A stretch of DNA of 64,000 nucleotides from Thermoplasmata archaeon (GTDB lineage Archaea; Thermoplasmatota; Thermoplasmata; Lutacidiplasmatales; UBA184), in the NCBI GenBank assembly GCA_022750195.1, contig JAKIWE010000004.1, positions 124,001 to 188,000 of the forward strand, written 5' to 3'. Positions 52,167 through 60,265 of the stretch are shown piece after piece (position 1 is the stretch's first letter; each line of letters starts with the position of its first letter). Under the pieces are notes generated by a model, which saw only the letters and a list, made by a program, of their open reading frames with translations, searched no databases and was not told where the DNA came from. The translations under genes and the position numbers were made by a program.

Positions 52167-52188
52167 GCTCCCGGCGGGATTCGAACCC
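52167..52188 (-). repeat. 22-bp copy of the tRNA-Glu 3' end (att-like repeat)
   Basis: These 22 bases are identical, in the same orientation, to 53080-53101, the acceptor strand and T-loop of tRNA-Glu. The rest of the tRNA is not present: the opposite T-stem strand is mismatched and no matching 5' acceptor strand is found within about 350 bases. It is a tRNA fragment rather than a gene, and it forms a direct-repeat pair with the intact tRNA around the vapBC genes. Confidence 0.7.
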
Positions 52189-52299
52189 AGGTTGGATCGT
52201 AACCACTGGGCTGGAGCGATTCGTCAGTCCTGACGGCTACCGGCCATGTGAGACCAACTCGACCGCGGAAACCGCTCTCTCCCGGACGGCGTAAGAGTC

Positions 52300-52701
52300 C
52301 TAGACTCGACGGTAGAGGCGGATCGGGACCTTGTGGCCGACCTGGGCCAGTGCTCGGTCCCCGGTGACCAGTGCCTCGGCACGAGCGAGCGCCATTCCGG
52401 CGAGTTGGACATCCACCGTCCCCAGGATCTTCCCGCTGCGCGCCAACTCGGCCTGCAAGAAGCCCGCCGAACGCGCGTCAGCGCTGTCGAACTCGACCGC
52501 CTCGAAGGCAGCAACGAGTTCTTCGATCCGAGTTCGTTCGTTCTCCCTCCGTACCGCTCGAGCCGCTCCTCGCCAAAGTTCAAACAAGGCCGGGGCTGGC
52601 AGCCGCGGTCGGCTCCCCTCCCGATCGATCTCCGCAGCGAGATCCACCGCTTCAGGTCGGCCATCGAGTAGGTCGATCAGGAAGTTCGTGTCAAGGAGCA
52701 T
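52300..52701 (-). CDS. vapC: PIN-domain toxin, VapC family
   Basis: 133 aa. PIN ribonuclease with the first acidic residue in MLLDTNFLIDLL, the Glu in ALFELWRG, the Asp in VEFDSADARSAGF and the C-terminal GTVDVQLAGMAL. VapC toxins cleave tRNA or rRNA. The ATG at 52701 lies inside the antitoxin gene (11-nt overlap), as usual for vapBC. It sits between the tRNA-Glu gene and the 22-bp repeat of its end. Confidence 0.85.
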   Translation of the reverse strand: MLLDTNFLIDLLDGRPEAVDLAAEIDREGSRPRLPAPALFELWRGAARAVRRENERTRIEELVAAFEAVEFDSADARSAGFLQAELARSGKILGTVDVQLAGMALARAEALVTGDRALAQVGHKVPIRLYRRV

Positions 52702-52915
52702 CCTCGTTCTCCAGACGGCGACGGCGCCGTCGGTCCTCTTCGACGGCCTTGCGGAGCGCCCCGGCCGTGTCATGGGAAAGAATCCCGGCGAAGTCTGAAA
52801 GTGGCCGCGTTCGCGTTAGCCGGAGGACGACGTCGGAGAAACTCTCGGAGGCGCCCTTGTGCGAGCGCAGTTGTCGGTAGGCCTCCTCGGTCACCGTGAG
52901 CGTGCGGACGGACAT
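52691..52915 (-). CDS. vapB: VapB-like antitoxin
   Basis: 74 aa. A short antitoxin with an N-terminal beta strand (VRTLTVTEEAYRQLRSHKG), SFSDVVLRLTR as in the archaeal DUF217-type VapB, and a charged C-terminal tail for binding VapC. It probably represses its own promoter: a perfect 12-bp palindrome lies 3 nt upstream of the ATG. Confidence 0.8.
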   Translation of the reverse strand: MSVRTLTVTEEAYRQLRSHKGASESFSDVVLRLTRTRPLSDFAGILSHDTAGALRKAVEEDRRRRRRLENEDAP

Positions 52916-52917
52916 GC

Positions 52918-52943
52918 ACGTTTAAACGTAAACAGGGTATATG
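52918..52943 (-). promoter_or_regulatory. vapBC promoter with palindromic operator
   Basis: The perfect palindrome ACGTTTAAACGT (52918-52929) sits between the start codon at 52915 and a CATATAC TATA box (52937-52943). Binding there by the VapB-VapC complex would block initiation. Confidence 0.6.
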
Positions 52944-53078
52944 ATGCCAGTCCCCCGCCCACACGATGGAATCTGTGTGCCCGGCATCCCGCCCAGGCCA
53001 GGGTTCGGCCTCGGGTAGCGATCCATATTTGGGCTGCCTCCTCGTTAATCATGGGGCATTCACCCCGAGAGTGAAATT

Positions 53079-53153
53079 TGCTCCCGGCGGGATTCGAACC
53101 CGCGTTACGGGGTCGAAGGCCCCGAATCCTTGACCGGACTAGACTACGGGAGC
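53079..53153 (-). tRNA. tRNA-Glu (TTC), with unusual C33
   Basis: The 75-nt tRNA has acceptor arms GCTCCCG/CGGGAGC and discriminator A. The D arm contains AGTCCGGTCA. The anticodon stem CGGGG/CCCCG encloses the loop CCTTCGA, and T-arm GCGGG/CCCGC has loop TTCGAAT. Read with a 7-nt loop the anticodon is TTC, but position 33 is C rather than the near-universal T. CCA is not encoded. A TATA-like element lies about 28 nt upstream. Confidence 0.85.
53080..53101 (-). repeat. 22-bp repeat inside tRNA-Glu (att-like partner)
   Basis: The 3' 22 nt of tRNA-Glu, repeated exactly 913 bp away at 52167-52188 in the same orientation. The two copies bracket vapBC. Confidence 0.7.
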
Positions 53154-53177
53154 GTAGACCGGTCGCGGCGCGCCGCC

Positions 53178-53184
53178 TCTAAAC
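53178..53184 (-). promoter_or_regulatory. TATA-like box of tRNA-Glu
   Basis: GTTTAGA on the minus strand about 28 nt upstream of the tRNA 5' end at 53153. Confidence 0.45.
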
Positions 53185-53254
53185 CTTTCCCTGAAACGAT
53201 CGGGTCGCTGGCCTTTCCGGTCGGTCGGCCCCCGAGCGGCCTCAGCGGCTGACC

Positions 53255-54583
53255 TCAAGGTTCGTCGATCAAAGGTCCGGCCAGGGGCGCCGATGCCCCC
53301 GGTCGGCGGGCGAGCTGCGGCATCCTCAGGAGCATCTCCTCCCGACTTCGGCGCGTCAACCTCCACGACAACACGGCCCCGAGGGGTGCGAGGATCGTCG
53401 TGGCAATGCCCACGGCAACGACGACCGTGAACAGCTGGCTGCTGAAGACCCCCGCCCCCAGGAGGATGACGGCCATCGCGATCCCGACCGCCCCACGGCT
53501 GTTGACCATGAACCCGAAGGCGAGGGCGTCGGGGGCCGACCATCCCTGGACCAAGGTGGCGGAGGCGCCGGCTCCGACCTTGGCCAAGGCGGCCACCGCG
53601 AACAAGGCGAGGAGGGTGGAGAGTCCGGCGATCGAGAGGAACACGGTGAGATCGACCTGCAGGCCGGTGATGGCGAGGAAGAGGGGGATGAAGAAGCCCC
53701 AACAGACCACGGCCAGGATCGAACGTACGGACTTGTACGATGCCTCGCCCACGCTTGCGGGGGTGACCAAGATACCCGCGTAGAAAGCCCCGATCAGGAA
53801 CGTCAGTCCGAGCGCCTGGGAGAACAGCGCGGCCCCCATCGCGAGCACCATGAGGATCGCAAATCCCGCCTGCCGCGATCGGAGGGTCGTCCCGACCTTC
53901 AGCGTGAACGCATTCCATCCCGCACGGCTCTGAAGGATGGCGAGGACCTGGTGGGCGATCAGCACGACCGCCAGGAAGAGGGTAATGCTGCCGATCGCGA
54001 TGGCGAGCGACGGTCCGGTCGGATGCCCACCCGCCTTGTACACCTGCAGAAGGAGGGCGAAGACCGTGACCGCGGCCAGCTCATTGACGAGGGCCACGGT
54101 CATCGCCAACCTCCCCAGCGGCCGCCCGACGAGGCCAAACTCGCCGAGCATCACCGCCAGGATCGGAAGCGCCGTCACGGAGAGGGTGGCCGCGACGAAG
54201 AGGAGGAGGAGGAGCGAGGTGCCCGGGAGGACGAAGAACCCAACGACCAACGTAGCGCCGAACGGGACGAGAAAAACGGCGAGTCCGGTGAGGAACGTGC
54301 CGAGCTTCATTCCGTAGATGTCGTCGGGGCCCATCTCCATCCCGGCCAGGAACAGGAGGAAGAACGTGGCGAGAAACTGGACGGCGGTGAGCGACGCGCT
54401 CACCCCGGTAGCGACGGTGAGCCCGTAGAACGGACCGAGCAGGTACGGCCCCAGGAGGATCCCCGCGAGCAGCTGACCGACGAGGGCCGCTTGCCCGAGC
54501 CGGAGCGCGATCTCACCCGCGAGCAGGGAGGTCCCGAGCAACACGACCAGGGAGACGATGAACTCGGTTTGATCGCTCAGCAC
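53255..54583 (-). CDS. CPA2-type cation/proton antiporter
   Basis: 442 aa with about 12 hydrophobic helices. Family motifs are LVGQLLAGILLGPYLLG, FFLLFLAGMEM, LPILAVMLGEF, and the ion-binding pair region MTVALVNELAAV, where Asn-Glu takes the place of the usual Asn-Asp or Asp-Asp. FIPLFLAITGLQVDL and GFMVNSRGAVGIAMAV also match. It should exchange Na+ or K+ for H+ across the cell membrane. No TrkA regulatory domain is fused. A TATA-like GGTATAAGG element lies about 40 nt upstream. Confidence 0.85.
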   Translation of the reverse strand: MLSDQTEFIVSLVVLLGTSLLAGEIALRLGQAALVGQLLAGILLGPYLLGPFYGLTVATGVSASLTAVQFLATFFLLFLAGMEMGPDDIYGMKLGTFLTGLAVFLVPFGATLVVGFFVLPGTSLLLLLFVAATLSVTALPILAVMLGEFGLVGRPLGRLAMTVALVNELAAVTVFALLLQVYKAGGHPTGPSLAIAIGSITLFLAVVLIAHQVLAILQSRAGWNAFTLKVGTTLRSRQAGFAILMVLAMGAALFSQALGLTFLIGAFYAGILVTPASVGEASYKSVRSILAVVCWGFFIPLFLAITGLQVDLTVFLSIAGLSTLLALFAVAALAKVGAGASATLVQGWSAPDALAFGFMVNSRGAVGIAMAVILLGAGVFSSQLFTVVVAVGIATTILAPLGAVLSWRLTRRSREEMLLRMPQLARRPGASAPLAGPLIDEP

Positions 54584-54735
54584 GGCCGGGCGGTCCCCCC
54601 CCGGACTGGGCGAAGCCCCGGGTATAAGGGGTTGGGTCGAGCGGGCCTACGATCCTTATCGCGCCGGGCTCGGAGGCCGGAACTCGGCTCCCGCCGCGGC
54701 GCAAGAGGACGCCGAGAAGCTCCTCCGGTCCGCCC

Positions 54736-55386
54736 GTGCAGCTCCGCCCGACCCGATGGCCCTTAAGCCTCGGCCGGGTCGAGCGGTCCGCCGGAGCCTC
54801 CGGGGAGGGGAACGGACTGGGCAATATCTTTCTCAGCCCGTACTTCATCGGCGGCGCCGTCCTCTTCGTGTTCGCGGGGGCGGTCGCGTACTTCTGGCTC
54901 GTCTCGTTCCTCTTCGGGGCCGGGTACCAGGGCGCGCCCCGACGCAGCGTCGAGGCGATGTTCCGGCTCGCGGACATCCGCCCCTCCGACACGCTGTACG
55001 AGTTGGGAGCCGGCGTCGGGGCGGTCGTCTTCCCCGCCGCGCGTGAGTACGGGGCGAAAGTGGTCGCGGTCGAGATCGAGCCGCTGCGCGTCCTCATCCT
55101 GCGGCTGCGCCGGGCCGTCGGCCCGGGCGCGGAGCGGATCGAGCTACGTCGGGCCAACATGTACGCACTCGACCTCCGGCCCGCGAGCGTCGTGACGGCC
55201 TTCCTCTGGCCCGGTGCGATGGCGCGACTTCGCCAGAAATTCGAGAACGAACTACGACCGGGCACCCGCGTGGTGAGCCGATGTCATCCGATCATCGGGT
55301 GGACACCGACGCAGTACGACCGCGCGGCCGACGTCTACTTCTACCGATGGCCCGACGCGATCGCCACCTCCCGATCCGGCGGGTAG
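54736..55386 (+). CDS. membrane-anchored class I SAM-dependent methyltransferase
   Basis: 216 aa. A TM helix at about residues 37-60 (IGGAVLFVFAGAVAYFWLVSFLF) precedes a Rossmann methyltransferase domain with motif I LYELGAGVGAVVFPAA and the acidic end of strand 2 (VVAVEIEPL). A later FLWPGAMARLRQKFENELRPGTRVVS block follows, as in small archaeal protein or lipid methyltransferases. The target is unknown. The only in-frame start ahead of the TM helix is the GTG at 54736, which makes the N-terminus uncertain. Confidence 0.7.
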   Translation: MQLRPTRWPLSLGRVERSAGASGEGNGLGNIFLSPYFIGGAVLFVFAGAVAYFWLVSFLFGAGYQGAPRRSVEAMFRLADIRPSDTLYELGAGVGAVVFPAAREYGAKVVAVEIEPLRVLILRLRRAVGPGAERIELRRANMYALDLRPASVVTAFLWPGAMARLRQKFENELRPGTRVVSRCHPIIGWTPTQYDRAADVYFYRWPDAIATSRSGG

Positions 55387-55433
55387 CCGAACCCCCCCCG
55401 GGGACGGTCCAGGTGCCGCGGCCGAGAGCGCGC

Positions 55434-56738
55434 TCAGCCGACCCGCTCCCAGCGCTCCAGCTTCTGGACGGCGCTGAGGGTCGAACCGCGCTGGATCTCC
55501 TCGCGGACCCGGTTCTCGTGCTCGAGGACGTCTAAGGCGCGGTTCGCGATCTCGGCGGCCCGCTCGCGGGGCACGACCACGACCCCGCTCGCGTCGCCGA
55601 CGATCCAATCGCCCGGACGCACTTTCTGATGGCCGACCACCACCTCGACGCCGATCTCCCCGTGCCCCTTCGGCTCACCGGCGTTCGGGGCGAGGCTCCG
55701 GCTGAACACTGGGAATCCGAGGTCGAGGATGGCGTCGATATCCCGCGCCGCCCCGTCGATCACCACGCCCTGGACCTTGCGCCCGTGCGCGCTCCACGAG
55801 GCGAGCTCCCCCCAGATGGCCGTGTGGCCCCCGCCGGCGTCGACGACGATGACATCCCCCTCGCCGGCGCGGTCGATCGCCTCGACCGGCTTCGCCCAAT
55901 CGCCATCGAGCGTGACCACGGTGACGGCCGGCCCGGCGATCTTCACGGTCGGGTCCTTGAGGCGCGGCAGGATGCCGCGCATCGCCCCTTGCCGCTGCAT
56001 CGCGTCGCTGAGGTTGGGCGTCGAGACCTTCGCGAAGGCGGCCCGGATCTCGGGCGTGCCGTACCGGCGGAACAGCTCGGTGGGCATCTCCTTCAGCTCC
56101 CGGATCGCCGTCACGATCCGCCCCGTGGCTCCCTTGATATCCGGCGACTTCGTGATGGCGCCGCCGACGATGAGGATCCGTGCGCCCGCCCGCGCGGCGC
56201 TGGCCACGGTCTCGCTGTTGAGGCCCCCGGCGACGGCGACCGGCAACGGCGCGTCGCGCGCGAAGCTCTCGAGCGCCGCGAACGGGGTCTTGCCCTGCAT
56301 CTGCATGTCGATGCCGATGTGCAGGCAGACCGCCCCGGCTCCGAGCTCGTAGGCCCGACGGGCGCGGGCGAGAGGGTCGGTGACGTTGAGCAGGTCGACG
56401 ACGACCTCCGCGCCGTACTTCTCGCCGGCGCGCACGGCCTCGGCGATCGTGTCGTCGTCGCTCGCTCCGAGCACGGTGACCAGGTCCGCCCCGGCCTTCG
56501 CGGCGATCTCGACCTCGAAGGCGCCGGTGTCCATGATCTTCATGTCGGCGACGATCCGCTGCTGCGGAAAGGCGCGCTTCAGCTCGCGGACGGCTTCGAG
56601 CCCCTCGCTCTTGATGAGGGGCGTACCGGCCTCCACCCAGTCCGCGCCGCCGTCGACCGCCTCGCGCGCGGCGCCGAGCGCCCGCGAGAGGTTCTCGAAG
56701 TCGAGGGCTACCTGCAGGACCGGCCGTTCGAGGCGCAT
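55434..56738 (-). CDS. fusion of 3-hexulose-6-phosphate synthase and RraA-like domain
   Basis: 434 aa. Residues 1-215 are an HPS/OMP-decarboxylase-like barrel (LQVALDFENL, EAGTPLIKSEG, IVADMKIMDTG, VAVAGGLNSETV). Residues about 225-434 are RraA-like (LSDAMQRQGAM, GDVIVVDAGGGHTAIWGELAS, GVVIDGAARDID, PGDWIVGDASGVVVVP). HPS joins or splits formaldehyde and ribulose 5-phosphate; in archaea it is used to make pentose phosphates. The fused form is known from archaea; the RraA-like part may act as an aldolase. A TATA at 56762-56767 supports the start. Confidence 0.9.
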   Translation of the reverse strand: MRLERPVLQVALDFENLSRALGAAREAVDGGADWVEAGTPLIKSEGLEAVRELKRAFPQQRIVADMKIMDTGAFEVEIAAKAGADLVTVLGASDDDTIAEAVRAGEKYGAEVVVDLLNVTDPLARARRAYELGAGAVCLHIGIDMQMQGKTPFAALESFARDAPLPVAVAGGLNSETVASAARAGARILIVGGAITKSPDIKGATGRIVTAIRELKEMPTELFRRYGTPEIRAAFAKVSTPNLSDAMQRQGAMRGILPRLKDPTVKIAGPAVTVVTLDGDWAKPVEAIDRAGEGDVIVVDAGGGHTAIWGELASWSAHGRKVQGVVIDGAARDIDAILDLGFPVFSRSLAPNAGEPKGHGEIGVEVVVGHQKVRPGDWIVGDASGVVVVPRERAAEIANRALDVLEHENRVREEIQRGSTLSAVQKLERWERVG

Positions 56739-56761
56739 CGGGCGGCCACGCCGCCCGGGCC

Positions 56762-56767
56762 TATAAC
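56762..56767. promoter_or_regulatory. TATA-like element between divergent HPS-RraA and DNA methyltransferase genes
   Basis: TATAAC on the plus strand (GTTATA on the minus) is 26 nt from the HPS-RraA start at 56738 and 43 nt from the methyltransferase start at 56807. The spacing suits the first gene better. Confidence 0.4.
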
Positions 56768-56806
56768 CGCCCGCGCGCTGGCTCGCGCCGGAGCCCCGTC
56801 GGAGCG

Positions 56807-57664
56807 ATGGAACGGGGCGAGGTCACCATCATCGCCGGCGACGCTCGGGAGCTCCGGGGGGTCGGCGACGCCTCGGTCGAGCTCGTCGTCACGAGCCCTC
56901 CCTACCCGATGATCGCCCGGTGGGATGCGCTGTTCCGGGAGCTGGGCGCCGTCGACTTCGATGGGATGCACCGGGTGCTGGGCGACGCCTGGCGCGCCTG
57001 CCACCGCGTGCTGGTCCCTGGGGGCCTTCTCGCGATCAACATTGGCGACGCGCTCCGTTCTCTGGACGGAGAGTTCCGGCTCTGGCCCAACCACGCCCGG
57101 GTGGTGTTGGAGTGCGAGGGCTCCGGCTTCCGATCGCTCCCCTACCTGTTGTGGAAGAAGCCGACCAATCGGCCGAACGCCTTTCTCGGCTCCGGCTTCC
57201 TACCGCCGAACGCCTACGTGACCGTCGATTGCGAGTTCGTTCTCCTGTTCCGAAAAGGGCCGCTCCGGGCGTTCCCGCGGGGCGATCACCGACGGTCGGC
57301 GAGCCGGTACACCCGCGCGGAACGGGACCGGTGGTTCTCGCAGGTGTGGGGCGACGTTCGCGGGGCGCGTCAGGACGAGGACGGTCGACGTACCGCGGCC
57401 TTCCCCCCGGCCATCCCCGAGCGTCTGGTCCGGATGTTCTCGGTCCTAGGTGACACGGTGCTCGACCCGTTCGCCGGCACCGGCACCACGTTGTGGGCCG
57501 CCTCCGGGCTCGGCCGGCGTGCGCTCGGCGTCGAGCGGGATCCCGTGCTCGTCGAGCGGCTCAGGGAGCGGGCGCGGTCGTGGGCGGCGCCGGAACCTCG
57601 GCGGTCCGCCGGGCAAGTTCGCGGTGCTCGATCTCCTCCCGCACGGCGTGGTGGAGGTAGCTGA
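56807..57664 (+). CDS. DNA methyltransferase, N4-cytosine/N6-adenine type (orphan)
   Basis: 285 aa. The catalytic motif VVTSPPYPM is at about residues 27-35; the S-P-P-Y form is typical of N4-cytosine enzymes. The SAM-binding motif I DPFAGTGTT lies near the C-terminus (about 220-228), giving the beta-class circular order. No restriction endonuclease gene is adjacent. The last 35 residues are Arg/Pro-rich and overlap by 104 nt the convergent gene at 57561-58121, so the natural C-terminus may be unusually extended. Confidence 0.85.
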   Translation: MERGEVTIIAGDARELRGVGDASVELVVTSPPYPMIARWDALFRELGAVDFDGMHRVLGDAWRACHRVLVPGGLLAINIGDALRSLDGEFRLWPNHARVVLECEGSGFRSLPYLLWKKPTNRPNAFLGSGFLPPNAYVTVDCEFVLLFRKGPLRAFPRGDHRRSASRYTRAERDRWFSQVWGDVRGARQDEDGRRTAAFPPAIPERLVRMFSVLGDTVLDPFAGTGTTLWAASGLGRRALGVERDPVLVERLRERARSWAAPEPRRSAGQVRGARSPPARRGGGS

Positions 57665-58121
57665 GCGCGGGGTCGGTGAGCCGATCGAGGTGCAGGAGCA
57701 GGTAGTGGAGGTAGATCCGCTCCGGCCGCCGCGACGGACCGGGCGGATGGTGAACGACCCCCGGTACGGGGGCTTCGTGAGGCGGGTGGACGCTCGCGAG
57801 CGTCTCGGCGTGATGGGCGTTCTCCTCGCCGTGCAGGGCCCGACCGGTCGCGCCTACGAGCGGCGGATACACCCGGGCGACGGGGTCGTCGAGCTCCTCG
57901 GGGCCGCCTCCGGGCGTCTCAACACGCGGGTAGACGCTGATCGAACGAGGGGCCGGCGCCGAGGAGTTGAGCTTGATCTTCAAGTACGGATGCATCGGGC
58001 GCGAGGGGTCCTGAAGCTCGGAGATCGGTCGGCCGGCGACCTCCTCGACGATGGTCTTGAGGCTCCAGGAGTCCCGCCGGCGTACCGGGCCGTCGGCCGT
58101 CGCTTGGGGCTCCGAGCTCAC
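57561..58121 (-). CDS. hypothetical protein downstream of the T4SS-like operon
   Basis: 186 aa, not recognised. The N-terminal third has a SLKTIVEEVAGRPISEL helix and a YLKIKLNSS strand; a His/Pro-rich middle follows, and the end has RRPERIYLHYLLLHLDRLTDPALSYLHHAVREEIEHREL. A TTTATC box (58148-58153) 29 nt upstream of the GTG at 58121 supports a leaderless gene with its own promoter, 87 nt after the VirB4-like gene. A link to transfer functions is possible but unproven. Confidence 0.55.
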   Translation of the reverse strand: MSSEPQATADGPVRRRDSWSLKTIVEEVAGRPISELQDPSRPMHPYLKIKLNSSAPAPRSISVYPRVETPGGGPEELDDPVARVYPPLVGATGRALHGEENAHHAETLASVHPPHEAPVPGVVHHPPGPSRRPERIYLHYLLLHLDRLTDPALSYLHHAVREEIEHRELARRTAEVPAPPTTAPAP

Positions 58122-58208
58122 GACCAGCGAAGCCCATTTCGGCTCAGATAAACGTGCCGTTGGAGGCGTAGTTCACCGCCGAGGCAGCCCGTTGCGGAGC
58201 CCCCTGCG

Positions 58209-59918
58209 CTAGCCGGTTCGGACCGTTGAGCCCGCGGCCGTAGGGAGCGCCGAGGGGAGTCGGAGGGCGCGGGTCAAGAAGTCGAACTCGGGCGTGGCCG
58301 CGACGACCGCCAGGGGGAGATGTGACGGGCCGAGCCGGAGCAACCCCTCCGCGTACCCCGCCTCCGCCGGCAGGCGGGCTCGCGGGAGCCAGTCGGACTC
58401 GACCGCCGTGAGCTGGAAGAACTCCCGGGTCGGTTCGGAGACCTCCGGGAGCCGGAGGAGGAGGGTCGCGGAGAGATTCCGCAACAACGACCGCCCGCTG
58501 TCGGTCGTGAGGAAGTCGTCGGGGTTCTGGCTGAGCAGCAGCAGACCCGCGTCGTAATGCCGCACATGCCGCACGATCCGGTCCAGGAACTCGATGGTCG
58601 CCGGGTGACGGGTGAGGAGGTGCGCTTCGTCGACCACGACGAGCGTCGGGCCGGGGGCGGCCCGCAGGCGTCCGTACACCGCCTCGAGAAGGTAGGCGAG
58701 GTGGAACGGGAGGTGGGAGGGGTCCGCGCCGGCGAGGTTGATCACGAGCGGGTCGGCCGAGAGGTCGACCGTCGTCGGTCCGTCAAGGTGCAGCAGCGGG
58801 CCGTGGAGGAACAGCTCCAGGAACTGGTGGAGGCGGCGAGCCGCTGCGCCCTCCCCGGACGGGAGCACCGCGGCGAGATCCGAGAAGGTCGGGGCCCGGT
58901 CCAGGGAGCTCCGGTACAGGGTATCGACCGCGCTCTCGAGCAACGCGGACTCCTCATCGGAAAGGGTCGGGAACAGCGCGCGGACCATGGCGACGACGTT
59001 CGCCGCCTTCGCCCGCCGATCGCCGCCGGTGGTCGCCGGGTCGAGCGGGTTCACGCGGGCCTCACCCTCGGGTCCCAGGGTCACGACCGCTCCGCCGAGC
59101 GCCGGCGCTAGGCGCGTGAACTCGCCCAGGGGGTCGATGAAGGTGAGCGAGACACCGTGGGTCATCCAGCGGCTCCGCAGCGCCCAGAGCGCGGCCGCGA
59201 ACGTCTTGCCGGAGCCGGTGGTCCCGAAGACCCCCCAGGAGTAGCTCCCGTGGAGCCACCGGTTCACGATCACCGGCGCCGCGTCGTCGAGCAGCAGGCC
59301 GACCAGGATGCCGCCCGGCTCGGCGATCGATTCGTCGACGAACGGGAAGAACGCCGCCGCCCCCTCGGTTGAGAGGAGGTGCCAGTACCCGGCGGGTCGG
59401 CCGTCGCCCGGAGGGAACTCGGGAGGAGCCACCACCCGGACCGTATCGAACGCGGGCGAGCGGGTCCGTAGTCCCAACGCGGCGGCGCGCCGCTCGAGGT
59501 CGCGACGGATCCTCTCGGCGACGACCGGGCGGCGGTCGACTCCGTGGAGCGAGAGCCCGACCCGCCAGAGGTCCTGCTCCCGAGCCGCGACGCGTTCGGC
59601 AAGCTCCGCTGCGGCCGCGGCCTCGACCCGGAGGCGTGCCGGGCGCCCGCCCCGGACGGTCCCCCCGCTCTCGAGCTCGGCCTCGGCCCCGACGTCCGCG
59701 GCGTGCAGGAGCTCGAGCGCCTCGGTGGAGGCGAACCGGTGGAGCTGGAGGCGGAGCTCGCCGGCGCTGGAGGTCGGCACGAGCCGACCGACGAACCCGA
59801 ACGGCACCTCCGACGGCAGCGCCGAGACCAGCAGCGGGGCGTCGACGCCGAACCGTCGGCGGATCCAGGAGACCGTCTCGATGGGGGGCGCGCGGAGCCC
59901 TCCCGGACGCTCCGTCAC
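58209..59918 (-). CDS. VirB4/HerA-like motor ATPase of a type IV secretion-like system
   Basis: 569 aa. Walker A WGVFGTTGSGKTFAAAL is at about residues 230-246, then FIDPLGEF, Walker B LVVVDEAHLL at about 426-435, and the sensor segment LLLLSQNPDDFL. Between them FPTLSDEESALLESAVDTLY is characteristic of VirB4/TraC/CedB ATPases. The N-terminal 220 residues carry a partial VirB4-type domain; a further VirB4 N-terminal-like portion sits on the gene at 60262-61044. It should energise pilus or channel assembly. The ATG at 59918 overlaps the previous stop as ATGA. It ends the operon. Confidence 0.85.
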   Translation of the reverse strand: MTERPGGLRAPPIETVSWIRRRFGVDAPLLVSALPSEVPFGFVGRLVPTSSAGELRLQLHRFASTEALELLHAADVGAEAELESGGTVRGGRPARLRVEAAAAAELAERVAAREQDLWRVGLSLHGVDRRPVVAERIRRDLERRAAALGLRTRSPAFDTVRVVAPPEFPPGDGRPAGYWHLLSTEGAAAFFPFVDESIAEPGGILVGLLLDDAAPVIVNRWLHGSYSWGVFGTTGSGKTFAAALWALRSRWMTHGVSLTFIDPLGEFTRLAPALGGAVVTLGPEGEARVNPLDPATTGGDRRAKAANVVAMVRALFPTLSDEESALLESAVDTLYRSSLDRAPTFSDLAAVLPSGEGAAARRLHQFLELFLHGPLLHLDGPTTVDLSADPLVINLAGADPSHLPFHLAYLLEAVYGRLRAAPGPTLVVVDEAHLLTRHPATIEFLDRIVRHVRHYDAGLLLLSQNPDDFLTTDSGRSLLRNLSATLLLRLPEVSEPTREFFQLTAVESDWLPRARLPAEAGYAEGLLRLGPSHLPLAVVAATPEFDFLTRALRLPSALPTAAGSTVRTG

Positions 59919-60265
59919 CGCCTCGACCCCCGAGCACGGGCGCGTCGTGCGAGGTTCCAGAGCACGACCGTCATCCCCGCCAAGATCGGCCCGCGCACGG
60001 CGAACCAGGTACCCGGCACGCCGAGCGCCACCGACCAGCCGACCGCAGCCGCGGTGCCGCCGATCATCCAGTCGGGCCAGCCCTTCGAAGCCGACGGGGC
60101 CGACCGTCGGACCACGGCCCAGGCGACGAACGCGAGTGCCCCGAGCGTCGCCGTGAGCCCGACGAAGTACGGCACGACGACCGAGAGGGCCCCAGCTAGG
60201 ACCGTGAAACGGGCGATCGTGGTGAGGAGGTCGGCCGGGACGGGAGGGGCCGCGGCGGCGGTCAC
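59915..60265 (-). CDS. small membrane protein of the T4SS-like operon
   Basis: About 116 aa with three or four hydrophobic helices (about 14-32, 35-52, 68-85, 90-105) and a basic C-terminus. No family is assigned; size and position are those of minor T4SS membrane components. The GTG at 60265 makes a GTGA overlap with the previous stop and is preferred to the ATG at 60286. Its own stop overlaps the ATPase start by 4 nt. Confidence 0.6.
   Translation of the reverse strand: MTAAAAPPVPADLLTTIARFTVLAGALSVVVPYFVGLTATLGALAFVAWAVVRRSAPSASKGWPDWMIGGTAAAVGWSVALGVPGTWFAVRGPILAGMTVVLWNLARRARARGSRR

Noticed and set aside
52167-52260. Possible second or intron-containing tRNA-Glu gene
   Set aside because: Only the 3' 22 nt match; the T stem is not paired, and no GCTCCCG-type 5' acceptor strand is found upstream within about 350 bases.
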